From Taudactylus pleione (lineage: Eukaryota; Chordata; Amphibia; Anura; Myobatrachidae), in assembly GCA_031769625.1 (NCBI GenBank), contig JAUIMM010000171.1, forward strand, positions 1,426,001-1,490,000: a stretch of DNA of 64,000 bases. The letters run 5' to 3'. Shown here one piece after another: positions 42,566-53,110 of the stretch. A program made the position numbers and the translations under genes. Below the pieces are notes generated by a model, which made no database searches, was not told where the DNA came from, and worked only from the letters and a program-made list of their open reading frames with translations. Each line of letters begins with the position of its first letter. Position 1 is the first letter of the stretch.

Positions 42566-43545
42566 ATGACCTTGTCAAAGCTCAGCTTGAGTCAGACATG
42601 CACAGTCATGAGCCTTATCATGCCTACACAAACTGCTGGCTGTTCTGCACTTCTTTGCTACTGGGAACTTTCAGTCATTGACGTGGAATGGGGGTTGGCG
42701 CATCGCAAGCCACCGTCTCCCGCATACCTGGACCAAGTCCTTTCTGCACTCAAGACCCTCTCCAACACTTATATTTGCTTCTCTGACCATGAGTCACAAT
42801 GGCATGATGTTAGGTTAGCTTTTTATAGGATCACAGGCTTAACCAATGTCCTGGTTGCTATAGACTGCACACACATTGAGCTGGGACCACCTAGGGCAAG
42901 TGCCAATGTATATTTAAACAGGCACCACAGTCATTACACCAATGTCCAGATTGTTTCTGATGCAAACCAAAAAAGTGTATTGTGGCCAGCTATCCTGGCT
43001 CATGCCAAGATTAATTTATCCTCAGTCAGTCATCACTGTGTGCTAAGTTTGAGATGGGCCAAATACCAGAGGGATGGTTGATTGGTAAGTACACATTCCT
43101 CTTGTTACTTACTCACTACACACCTACAATTGTTGGTATGTTAATCTTCAAATACCTTTATTAATTTGCTTCACAACGGATTCTGGGTATGGATGTTTCT
43201 CCTGGCTTCTGACTCCTTTGTTGCTTCCTGATAGTCCTGCTGAGCACAAGTATAATGAAGTTAATAAGTCCACTAGATCTGTAATAGAACATACATTCGA
43301 TAAAATCTCTGACATTGTGACATGCTGCTGTGTGTTGCATAATATGTGCCTTAATCAACCTCCCATGCCAAAATATGCAATGCACAGTCAGCATGCAGGG
43401 ATACTGGTTTTATCTGGTGACTCTGTGAGCACAGAAAGTGTGAGGCAGGTAAGGGATTCGGTGATTGGCAACTATTTCAGTTTAAGTATATTACACAACA
43501 TTCTCATTTTTAACTTCAATACTAATTTTGGACATAAAATAGACT
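42566..43545 (+). pseudogene. Harbinger (HARBI1-like) transposase pseudogene
   Basis: The frame from 42566 includes 'FYRITGLTNVLVAIDCTHIE' with the first catalytic Asp, then 'ASANVYLNRHHSHYTNVQIV'. After a shift it reads 'QIPEGWLIG', followed directly by 'gtaagt', a good splice donor. About 95 bases later the frame resumes with 'DSGYGCFSWLLTPLLLPDSP' (second Asp), 'STRSVIEHTFDKIS' (Glu) and 'VTCCCVLHNMCLN'. All three catalytic residues are therefore present, separated by an apparent small intron whose acceptor no longer has AG. The N-terminal helix-turn-helix part is poor. Inactive because of frameshifts. Confidence 0.85.
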
Positions 43546-43739
43546 AAAATAATGTTAATAAAACACAATTTAACCATTGTAGAAAATGTTAAATTATGTA
43601 TGTGTGTCCTGTTTTCCCTCTAAATTAATGTATAATCCAAACTGTGGTCAAACACTTATCTAAGGTTTTTCTTTCTCAGGTGATGTCTTGCTACATGAAT
43701 TTTGTAAGTACACGTGCAAATCTTGGATCAACTCTTGTA

Positions 43740-43850
43740 ATGTGTCTTGTTCCCTGTTATCAAAGAGTGTTTTACTTTGTACTGTATGTAAGGTGCTGTG
43801 GACCACTTGTGGCGCCCTAAAAATAAAATGTAATAATAATAATTTTACTT
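43740..43850 (+). repeat. L2-like 3' tail inside Harbinger
   Basis: 'tgtaaggtgctgtggaccac' followed by 'ttgtggcgccctaaaaataa' and (ATA)n closely follows the 3' end of LINE copy A (20.06-20.12 kb, minus strand). Only the tail is present, either as a short insertion or a SINE. Confidence 0.65.
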
Positions 43851-44491
43851 CTACATTTGTAACTGGTATAAAGCAAAGGCAATCCTAAATTAAGGTCAAT
43901 GTCCTTTAATTAATAAAACATTACTACCATCTATCACTTTAAATTTCAATAAAACCTCAGCATACAATGTATTTGATATAAAACATTTCTGAAAAAACAC
44001 TGTTTGGGTGCCTCTGTTTCTGCAGCATATAATTGGAAAGCTATAGTGAAATTTTTTGAAATTTCACTTTGCAGTTAAGTATATGACTATATTTGGCACA
44101 CACACTTTTTCAAGAAGATGTTAGTGTGTTTGCACATTTTTCTCATACGAAGTATTCCTAGTCATTTAGCCATATTTTAAAGTGTGTTAGATAAATAATA
44201 CAAATTACTACTTGATAACATGTTTTATAGTCGAAAAGAAAAGTAAAAAAACAATGAACTTTTAAATAACAAGTTTATTATGTCAACACCTACATATAAT
44301 GTTGTTACAGACTTTTCGAGAAAGTCAATTTGTTTGTAAAATAAAAAAATCTCCAAAAGTGAACAATCTTAAATGTAAAGACCTCTAATTAAAAATATAA
44401 CTTTTTTCTTTTTTGCAGCATAGAAATAGAGGTGTAACATATTTGTATTCTTTCAGCATATAAATAAACCTAGCAAACATAGTAATCCACA

Positions 44492-46081
44492 TTATTTTGT
44501 ACATCTCCTTTTAGGTGGCTGACTAGGGGAGGGTGATGAGCGACTTAGACCTGCAGCTCCACCGCTGGTGCGGGCCCAACGCCTAGGTGGTGTTGGTGCA
44601 GGTGAGGGATTTAAACTGCTACCATTACTAATTGTAGCCTCAGGGAACCTACTCATTATGACAGAAATTAAAGTCGCCATGTTTTGATTATGTCCCTTAG
44701 CACATTGGCTTGCGTTTGGAACATGCATAAAAAACTCATTATCGCTAGTGTTAGCACCAGTTTGGGTCTCTAGTGTTCGGGCCATCAATTCTAAAATCCC
44801 AGTTAAATTGTTATTATGCCTACTCATATTTTCATTTAGTCTCAACACAGTAGCATTAATAGCAGAAAGCCTGTTGTCACGCTTACGCTAATGAATTGTA
44901 ATTCGTGACAAGTTTCTCATTTGTCTGCCCATTAGGCTCACATGACGGTCATGGATTGCTGCCATGAACGTTAGGAATACAGAGACAGTATCACCAGATG
45001 TATTTGTTGGTGGCTCTTGTAAGTCAGGGCTGGGTGGGCTTGGTGTTTGGGGCCATTGTGGTGTCACAGGAAAAATGTCTAAAGTCACTATTTTGTCTTC
45101 TGTTTCCTCAGGATGACCAAGTGGCTGAACTTTTGGCGACGTGGACCTTCAGTGTGTGGATCTTAAAGGAAAGAAAAATGTAAGTATGAGTGCATACATG
45201 AAAAGCAAATCAACACACAACAGAATAACCAATTGTGGACACTGGCTCCAAAAATAAAAGATTTCCAAACAGGCAGGGGCACTCTTAAACAAAAATACAG
45301 CTTGCCATTCCAATATGCAGATGTTAAATTTAGTGGTTGGTTGTACTTTTTCCCCATGTCAACACAGATGTAATACATTTATAAATGGCACTAACAAACA
45401 AACCTGCCTTTTTCTTGGCGACTCCTAAAGTATTTTTTTTTTCTCCCAAACATACTACAGGTGCAAGCAAAATAAACGGGCTGTGTGTTGACATATATTA
45501 GTTAACATCAATAATTAACATATTCAGATATGCACAAAACAATGTACATTGTTTGCTAACTACTATGGTGATTATTTTGACATTTCATTGCTAAGAACAA
45601 AAATGACACCATTAATACATTAAAATGACATGACAAAGGTAATGATTAGGTTATTACTCACTCTGCTTGGGTGGGGCATCTGTATCATGGACAAGCACAG
45701 CCTGAACCACCTCTGGCGGGATTATGGAGCATAATGGCTCTTCGTACTCCAGCCACTCCTGCTGAAAGGGGGATTCGGCACCAGTCTGCCATGCCACTTT
45801 GCTCTTCACGCGCTATCATTGTAACACTTTGTACACACCACAACTGCGTGCTAAAGCATCCCGGAGCAGTTGACCACCTCCAAAATCTTCTGCCACATCA
45901 GGGATTTCTTTTGACTACTTGTTCAGGAGGAGCATCACTCGAACAAATGGTCGTTATGCTTCATGACCCCATTGACAAAGGCCACATTATCTTCAAAGGC
46001 AAAACGCATATTGCGGCCAATCCTTGTTTTGCCCCTTGCCACTGTGCTTCTATCTGCCTCCTCCTCCAAGTCAGATTCCAT
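44492..46081 (-). pseudogene. Harbinger SANT/Myb-like DNA-binding protein, two exons
   Basis: The minus-strand start at 46081 gives 'MESDLEEEADRSTVARGKT' and the SANT-type motif 'RIGRNMRFAFEDNVAFVNGV' with 'WQKILEVVN', broken by a stop after 'HNDHLFE' and later frame changes. It ends 'EEPLCSIIPPEVVQAV...' at a donor-like AG|GTGAGT near 45661. A pyrimidine-rich acceptor ending AG lies at 45162, after which exon 2 encodes 'TVSVFLTFMAAIHDRHVSLM', 'RQMRNLSRITIH', a stop, and 'LRLNENMSRHNNNLTGILEL', ending at 44492 with a basic nuclear-signal-like tail. In this superfamily the protein helps carry the transposase to the nucleus and the element ends. Boundaries of exons are inferred. Confidence 0.78.
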
Positions 46082-46962
46082 CAAAGGCTGCTGCCCTGAA
46101 GCCTCCTCCACATCTCACTCAATCTCCCCTGCCCTCCTGTTACCACTATCCTCCTTCATTACTACACAAAACACTGAACACTTACAAATAAAAGAAAATA
46201 AAAAAACCTTCAACACCACTTCACCCACTTCACACACACACACACCAGAGATACTCACAAATATTGACAAGACAAAAAAATCTAAATATGACACAGGACA
46301 AAAAAATTACAGACTTTAAAAACTTACAAGAGTACAGAAAAACACAAGACAACTTTCACTACCAACCAAACAACAATCGAATATACTTTCTTCTGTAAAC
46401 TCTCCTCTCCAACCACTGTTAAACACTCCAACAAACACTAACGCCACCAATGCACATGTTCCCGGAGGTTTTTGGGTCTATTTATACTACCTTAATGAGG
46501 CCACTGTGGCATGTTCATGACCAATCTGATTAATTCTGCGATCTGATTTCACATGTGCATTTGGGGGGGTGCAAATTCCGTCATAACACTCATTTGCAAA
46601 TTCAGTTGCGATAAACCCCCAAATTGACTGATCACACGCTCGCCATAACACGACTAGTTACATCAACGAAAGACAAATCGCAAACCAACATGATTCTTGG
46701 TAAATGTGTATTTTGATGCATAAAATGTTCCACGATAAGGTGTGAGAATGGATCGCATCCCAACACGATTCTTAGTAAATTTCTCCCTTTGTGTAAAAAT
46801 ATTTAAAATACTGAGGAATTCTTACACACCGAATTTAAACATCTCTTAGTACTTCTGAGACAATTACTTTTTATAGCTCTAGACTCAGTTCTTGGTGCAA
46901 TTTTAATCTTTTAAATTTTTGTCTTCGTTATTTCTTATATATATATTTCTTTATATTGCGGC

Positions 46963-48396
46963 CAGTGGCGTAACTAGGTTATTTGGAGCCCAGGGCAAAT
47001 AAAAAAACAGAGCCTCCCACAAAGTAGATGTGCGCACCGAAGGCGCATGAGGAAAAATGGGCATGGTCACATGCCACAAGGGGCGTGATCACTGGGAAAT
47101 AGGGGCTTGGTAACATGACACACCACCATTTTTCGTCACTCTGGGAACATTCCTTTCCATTCCATATGAACCGTAATGCCCCAAGTAGTAGTGCCCCTCT
47201 TGCAATGCCCATTGTAGTAGTGCACCTTATGCAATTTCCCCAGTAGTGCCTCCTTATACAGTGCCCCTAGAAATGCACCCTTATACAGTGCACCTTATGC
47301 AGTGCCCCCCAGTAGTGCCACTTATACAGTGCCCCTTATGCAGTGCCCCTTATACAGTGCCTCCAGTAGTGCCACTTATACAGTGCCCCTTATACAGTGC
47401 CCCCAGTAGTACCACTTATACAGTGCCCCCAGTAGTACCACTTATACAGTGCCGCTAGTAGTGGTCCCACTATGCAGTGCCCCCATTAGTAGTCCCCACA
47501 TGCAGTGCTCCCAGTAGTATAGAGTGCCCCCAGTAGTGGTCCCCTATGCTGTGCTCCCAGTAGTGCACCTTATACAGTGCCCCTAGTAGTGACCCCCTTA
47601 TGCAGTGCTCCCAGTAGTGCCCCTTATACAGTGCCCCCAGTTGTGGTCCCTCTATGCAGTGCCACTTATGCAGTGCACCAGTAGTAGTCCCCCTATGCAG
47701 TGCTCCCAGTAGTACCCCTTATACAGTGCCCCCAGAAGTGGTTCCCCTTAAACAGTGCTCCCAGTAGTGCCCCCTAATACAGTGCTCCCAGTAGTGGTCC
47801 CCCCTATGCATTGCCCCTTATACAGTGCCCCAGTTGTAGTCCTCCTATGCAGTGCCCCCAGTTGTGGCCACCCCTACGCAATGCACCTTATATAGTGCAC
47901 CCAGTAGTAGTCCTCTCTATGCAGTGCCCCCAGTAGTGCCCCTTGTATAGTACCCCCAATCCCCCCTATGCAGTGCCCCTTATATAGTGCCCACAGTAGT
48001 AGTCCCCCCTATGCAGTGCCCCCCAGTAGTGGTCCCACCTATGCAGTGCCCCAGTAGTGCCCCTTATAGAGTGCCCCCAGTAGTGGTCCCCCCTATGCAG
48101 TGCCCCCAGTAGTGCCCCCACTCAGCAGTGAAAGACAGTGCCAGACAAAGACACACAGAAAAAAGAAAAAAACTATTAATGCTCCTGTGTATGCCGCCAT
48201 TTGCTCCTCCATCCACCCAGGCCAGCCCCTCTGCACTATGGGAGAGACGTCATGACGTCACTCCCATCACCCACTGTGGGAGCCAGAAGATGGAGCTCAT
48301 AAGTGTACTAGCCAGCTGTGGTGTTTGTTACTGGACCACGGCCCCATGCCGCTAATCTGAAGGCACCCTGCTTGACCCTCCCTACATACACTACTG
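46963..48396. mobile_element. hAT-type MITE carrying a minisatellite, copy B
   Basis: Starts CAGTGGCGTAACTAGG as copy A does and shares its first 230 bases, including 'ggaacattcctttccattcc'. It has the same tandem array (47170-48130) and a GC-rich right part ('ggagagacgtcatgacgt' at 48240). The right terminal repeat is eroded ('...cactactg' at 48396). The flanking 8-mers ATTGCGGC and ATTGTACC agree at only five positions, so it is probably older than copy A. 1434 bp. Confidence 0.82.
47170..48130. repeat. Minisatellite 'agtgcccc' family, longer array
   Basis: Same words as the array at 8630-9190 ('cagtgcccccagtagtg', 'cttatacagtgcccc', 'ctatgcagtg') but nearly twice as long, showing that the array has expanded or contracted between copies of the MITE. 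Proline/serine-rich frames inside it are by-products. Confidence 0.85.
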
Positions 48397-48884
48397 ATTG
48401 TACCCTACACATTATCACTGTTTTAAACTTGTTTCACCATTGTGGATCTTCACACATCACTCACCCCATTATTCTCTTTTCTACTTATAGATTTATTTCT
48501 ACCCTCTATAATACACATCTCTAATCACAATACAACTGTAATATTAAGAATGATTTTCTCTATTAAAAAATGAAAAAAAATAAACATTATATACACACAT
48601 CAGTAGGAGGGTAATATAACCCAATTTTTAAATAGGATAATTCTTTGGCCTTTATTTATTTAGTTCTGCATCTTATGATGATGTAAGCCCTTTTCCCTGT
48701 AGAAGTGTCAAAAAAAAATTGCTAAGGCACATGAACCAACTGTGTGCTCAGAAAAGTCACAGATTCCAGAGGAGAGTCCAATTGCATCCGCACTTGCCAT
48801 GTGTGAGCCTGACCTTTCTAATACTGTACTTGAAGAGTAAAATCTGAAGCTAATTTAGCTTTAGAGAAACAAAAAATTGTCAAT

Positions 48885-49950
48885 ATGCCATTTACTACAC
48901 AAAGTGGCAAGGAAAGGATAAGGCCTTGGCCTTTATTTCTGACTGGTGGTTCTAGTTGTGATGATATAAGCCCTTCTGCTTTTAGAAGACATATAAAAAA
49001 ATTTAAAATTGTTAAGACGAGTAAGACACCGGAAACAACTGTGTGCTCCGAAAAGTCACAGATTCTTGAGGAGAGTCCAAGTGTACACGTGGTTGCCATG
49101 TGTGAGCCTAACCTTTCCAATACTGTACTTGAAGAGGATCCACCTTCCACCTTTGTGTGCCCTCTGCAAATGTGGGAATAAGAGCACAAGTCAACATGCT
49201 GACGTAGAAATCGAGAATGCTTCTGTGGAATTGCACCAGGAGGATGAGGAGGATATTTCTGTAGTTGGCACTAACAAGGATGATGAGAATGTTGATGATG
49301 AGGATGTTGACGCTGGGGATGTTTGTGTAAATCAGGCAACAGTTGTTGCCCATGGTATGAAAAAGCCCATTGTCATGCCATGGCAAAAAACAAAAATATC
49401 CACTTCTCTTGTGTGGAATTATTTTCACGTAAATCCGGACAACAGTTGTCAAGCTATCTGTAACATTTGCCAAGCAGTAGTGAGTAGAGGTAAGGACCTT
49501 AACCATCTAGGAACCTCCTCCCTGTTATGTCACTTGCAGCACATTCATCAAACTCAAAAGTGTTTTTCAAATTCAGAAACTTTGGCTAAAAATTTAAAAA
49601 TCAGTCCAGTGTCACCTAGCTGCTCTCTTCTCTCTGTTAGATCCAAGCGCCTGCAATCTCCACCACCATCACTTGCATCATCATCCTCAATCATGATCGG
49701 AAGTAGTCCTGTATCCAATTTCATAAGAATGACTGACTCCTCTCCTATCCATGATTCCTTAGAAGGATCCTTGAGTGCTATGCCTGTTGCTGCTGCTGCT
49801 GCAGCTGTGAGTGGATCTTCATCCCAGAAGGGGACCGGGAAGAATACTACTTTTAGTAGTTTAACAAAACAATTGACTGTCAAACAATCCTTTGCAATGG
49901 GGAACAAGTATGCCAGTAGTCACCCAGTTGCACAGCTATACTGGTATTAG
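48885..49950 (+). pseudogene. hAT transposase N-terminus with BED zinc finger, copy 3
   Basis: Two overlapping frames. 48885-49181 encodes an N-terminal stretch with 'GSSCDDISPSAFRRHIKKFK'. A shift near 49180 moves to the frame running to 49950, with an acidic segment ('EDEEDISVVGTNKDDENVDD') and a BED finger: 'SLVWNYFHVNPDNSCQAICN', then Cys-x2-Cys and 'HLGTSSLLCHLQHIH' with the paired histidines. A Ser-rich linker follows ('SPPPSLASSSSIMIGSSP'). BED fingers bind the element ends. The Ala/Ser/Thr-rich 'VAAAAAAVSGSSSQKG' part is also visible in copy 2a. Confidence 0.85.
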
Positions 49951-50277
49951 ATGTGCATCCAGTATCCGCCATTAATGCAGGGGGTTTTAAACAGTTAATT
50001 TAGCTCCTGTGTCAACACTACCATGTCCCTTCAAGATTCCACTTCACTAGAACAGCAATTCCCAGTCTGTACAAGGACATTAAAAAAACTTTATTAGTGT
50101 CCCCCGAAATGCCGTTGTACCCACTGTCCACTTAACCACAGATATGTGGACAAGTGGTAGAGGGCAAACTAAAGATTACATGACTGTGACAGCGCACTGG
50201 GTAGGTGTATTGCCTCCAACAGTGCAAACAGCAGCAGCAGCATCTGTCAGCTCATTCAAAGGCAGACTACTCTCTGT

Positions 50278-51712
50278 ATCCCCGGTTTCACTAAGAGGCA
50301 TAATACTGAGAACCTCTTAGAAAAACTCAGGGAATTAATTGCAAAATGGCTTACCCTGCTTGGACTCTCCTCAGGATTTGTGATTTCTGACAATGCCACC
50401 AATATTGTGCGAGCATTACATCTGGGCGTATTCAAACACGACCCATGTTTTGCTCGCATCTTTAATTTGGTGTTGCAACATTTTTTTAAAAATGACAGGG
50501 GCGTGCAGGAGATGCTCTCGGTGGCCTGAAAGATTTTGGGACATTTTCGACATTCAGCAACTGCATGTCAAAGAGAGGAGCACCAGCAAGTACAGTTGAA
50601 TTTGCCCCTGCTATCAGCTGAAGCAAGAGGTAATAACTAGGTGGAATTCTACCCTCTATATACTTCAGCGGATGGAGGAGCATCAAAAGGCCATCCAAGG
50701 CTGCACAGTGGCCTATGACATAGGGAAAGGAGTGGGAATTCACCTTAGTCAAGTGCAGTGGAAAATAATTTCTGTGTTGTGCAAGGTTCTCAAACCCTTT
50801 GAACTTGCCACATGTGAAGTTAGTTCAGACGCTGCCAGCTTGAGTCAGGTCATTCCCCTAATCAGACTTTTTTCAAAAGCAGCTGGAGAAACTGAAGGAG
50901 GAGCTGAAACAGAGGGATTCTGCTAAGTATGTCGGACTTGTAGATCAAGCCCTTAATTTGCTTTGCCAGGTTCCAAGGGTTGTCAGTCTCTTGAAATCAG
51001 ATCACTATATTTTGGCGACCATACTTGATCCTAGGTTTAATTCATACCTTGTGTCTTTCTTTCTGACAGACATAAATCTGAAGAGATGCAAAGAGCTGTT
51101 GGTGAAAAAATTGTCAGCTCAAGTGGCACGTGGCACGGCAACATCTTCTCCTTCAGTTTCTGCGGCTGCCAGGAAAAACTAAATTTTTCTTAGAGACCCA
51201 CTGTTGGTGATGCAGATCAGTCAGCAAAACCTAATAACCTAATGACGTCTGGTTGGGTCTGACAGAACTGCCTACAATTAGTGACATGTCTACTGTGACT
51301 TTGTCTGATACGGTCGCTATTCAGAGAGTGGTGGATGATTATTTTAGGGATAGCATCCAAATAGGCATGTAAGATAGTCCATTTCACTACTGGCAGCAAA
51401 AAGAGGCAATTTGGAGTCCCTTACACAAACTGGCTTTGATTTTCTTAAGTTTCCTACCTTCCAGTGTGTACTCTGAAAGAGTTTTCAGCGCAGCCGGGAA
51501 CGTTGTCAGTGATCGGTGTAGCAGGTTACTTCCCCAAAATGTGGAAAAGATGATGTTCATCAAAATGAATTAAAAATTCCACAAGGAAGACCTTTATCAG
51601 CAATTAAGTCAAATACAGAGGAACCTGTAATGGCGGATTCCAGCGGGGATGAATTACTATTGTGTGAACAAGAGGATGTACACACTGAATGGGATGACGA
51701 CGATGAAATCTG
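50278..51712 (+). pseudogene. hAT transposase catalytic region, copy 3
   Basis: Collinear with 2-1462 of copy 1. Segments include 'ISDNATNIVRALHLG' (50385 region), a TGA near 50528, 'MEEHQKAIQG' and 'WKIISVLCKVLKPFELA' (50672-50926), a frameshift in a T/A run near 50870, 'LLKSDHYILATILDPRFNSY' (50990-51050), a stop near 51180, and 'SSVYSERVFSAAGNVVSDR' (51460-51520) with the catalytic Glu. The protein cannot be made. Confidence 0.88.
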
Positions 51713-52007
51713 ATCTTACCTATGTTGTAACCTCAGTTTGTGTATGGGATCATTGCCAGCAATGTCCACTGCGCATTGCCAGCTTGTTTTGTGGGGGTCC
51801 AAACAAACCAATCATTTCAGCCACAAGTGGCAGTCCCTGTCACTGAAGTGATTTGTTTGTTAAACTGTGAATGTCCTGTTTCATATACTGTATACAACAT
51901 AAGGGTGGGTGGAAGGGCCCAAGAACAATTCCATCTTGCACCTCTTTTCTTTGCATTATGTGCTGTTTGGTGCATTGCTGCCTGACACTTTTAATTTTAT
52001 GGTTTAT

Positions 52008-52725
52008 GAATGTCCAGATATTTTAATGGCCACAGACAGCATCTCCTGTATGCCCCTTTCATTTTTTGGAAAAAAAAATCTGAACCACCAAGTTGATGGA
52101 GTGGGCAAATATGAACAGCAACACAGAGCATCTTCCTGCCAGGATGTGTACAATAAAGTGCAAATACGTTTAATACAAAAAATAGTTGTGTATATTGGTC
52201 ACATACATACATATTTACATGGTACATACAGTGTGTAAAGATGGCTGTGGTAACCTGAAGCATGCCACCTGTTGTTGACAAATAACTTCCAGTAGGCCCA
52301 GCAAACATCATAGATGCTGGGAGTTCTAGTTCAGCCGGAGAACTACAGGCTGCTTTCCTCTGATGTAAACAGCAAGTCTTGGCCCCATTATCCTCAACAA
52401 CCTCCTTGAGTAAACAGTAAATGTCTGTTTACAGTAAGTTCTAGCAGCACCTCCACAAGCAAGGCCACCTCATTTCTATTAAATGTATAAAAATTTTAAA
52501 AACCTCCTCCAGATGTCATTTAGGAACTGAAGAACTTGATCCAAGATTGATCTTCCCTTATACATTTTTTTAAGAATCAAAACATTAAAATAAATAATTT
52601 AAAAACTAATCAATCCTTTTGCCCTTTCCCTGTCTTCAGTCCATAAACATATTCCAACTCCGTTGGGCCTTTGACCTAGTTAAGGAAAACATTCTTGGTT
52701 TTTAAAATTCCTAGAGGTTGTATAG
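52008..52725. mobile_element. Unclassified insertion in hAT 3' region
   Basis: The hAT 3' region is continuous in copies 1 and 2b between 'ggcattgc...' and 'agtttattaaactgccatcc', but here about 0.7 kb is inserted between 'ttttatggttta' (about 52005) and 'tatagtttattaaactgcc' (about 52728). The insert contains 'gatgctgggagttctagttc' (52314), a word common in amphibian repeats. I see no terminal repeats or coding frame that would classify it. Confidence 0.6.
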
Positions 52726-53110
52726 TTTATTAAACTGCCATCCTGTCTACCACTGCAATGCCACTGTGCCATGTTGGAAGTTGAACTGCCACATGTTAGT
52801 GCCGCCCATTGCTGTCGCTTAGCTTAGTCAACCAGGTAGCTGGATGCAACCTTTTGGCCCTAAACTAGATGAAAAAAAATCAATATTGTGAGCTGTGAAG
52901 TGGTTAAAATTGACTGGAAATGACTGGAAATAAATGTTATTGAGCTTAATAATACTGTAGAAACAAAAACAGGCCCAAATTATGTGATTTTAGCTGTTTT
53001 TATGATTTTTTAAAAAAAAATACAAATCCAAAACCAAAACACGCAAGGGGCGGTTTTGGAGAAACCAAATCCAGATCTAAAACACAAAGCGATACAGATC
53101 CAAAACCAAA

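Larger units (their letters stand above)
41977..46787. mobile_element. PIF/Harbinger transposon with both genes
   Basis: 4.8-kb element. The left end GGGGGAAATTTACCAAGAAT (41977) and the right end, read inverted, GGGAGAAATTTACTAAGAAT (46787) are terminal inverted repeats, with further similarity inside ('tgtg...tgcga'). TTT flanks both sides; the usual duplication is TWA. Inside are the two proteins such elements need, arranged convergently: a DDE transposase on plus (42566-43545) and a SANT/Myb-like DNA-binding protein on minus (44492-46081). Both are damaged. An L2-like 3' tail lies at about 43740-43850. Confidence 0.87.
48645..53110 (+). mobile_element. hAT transposon copy 3, longest copy, degraded
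   Basis: Covers the N-terminal region, the BED finger, the catalytic domain and the 3' untranslated region of the same hAT family as copy 1. Differences from copy 1 include a tandem duplication of about 190 bp at the 5' side (48645-48838 and 48930-49135), several stops and frameshifts in the catalytic part, and a 0.7-kb insertion in the 3' region (52008-52725). The 3' terminus fades near 53110, without the final 'gtgcacacccct'. Confidence 0.85.

Noticed and set aside
49009..49950. 313-codon plus frame as a single intact protein
   Set aside because: The first 55 or so residues are out of frame relative to the hAT N-terminal protein read in 48885-49181. Only the part from about 49190 belongs to the transposase.
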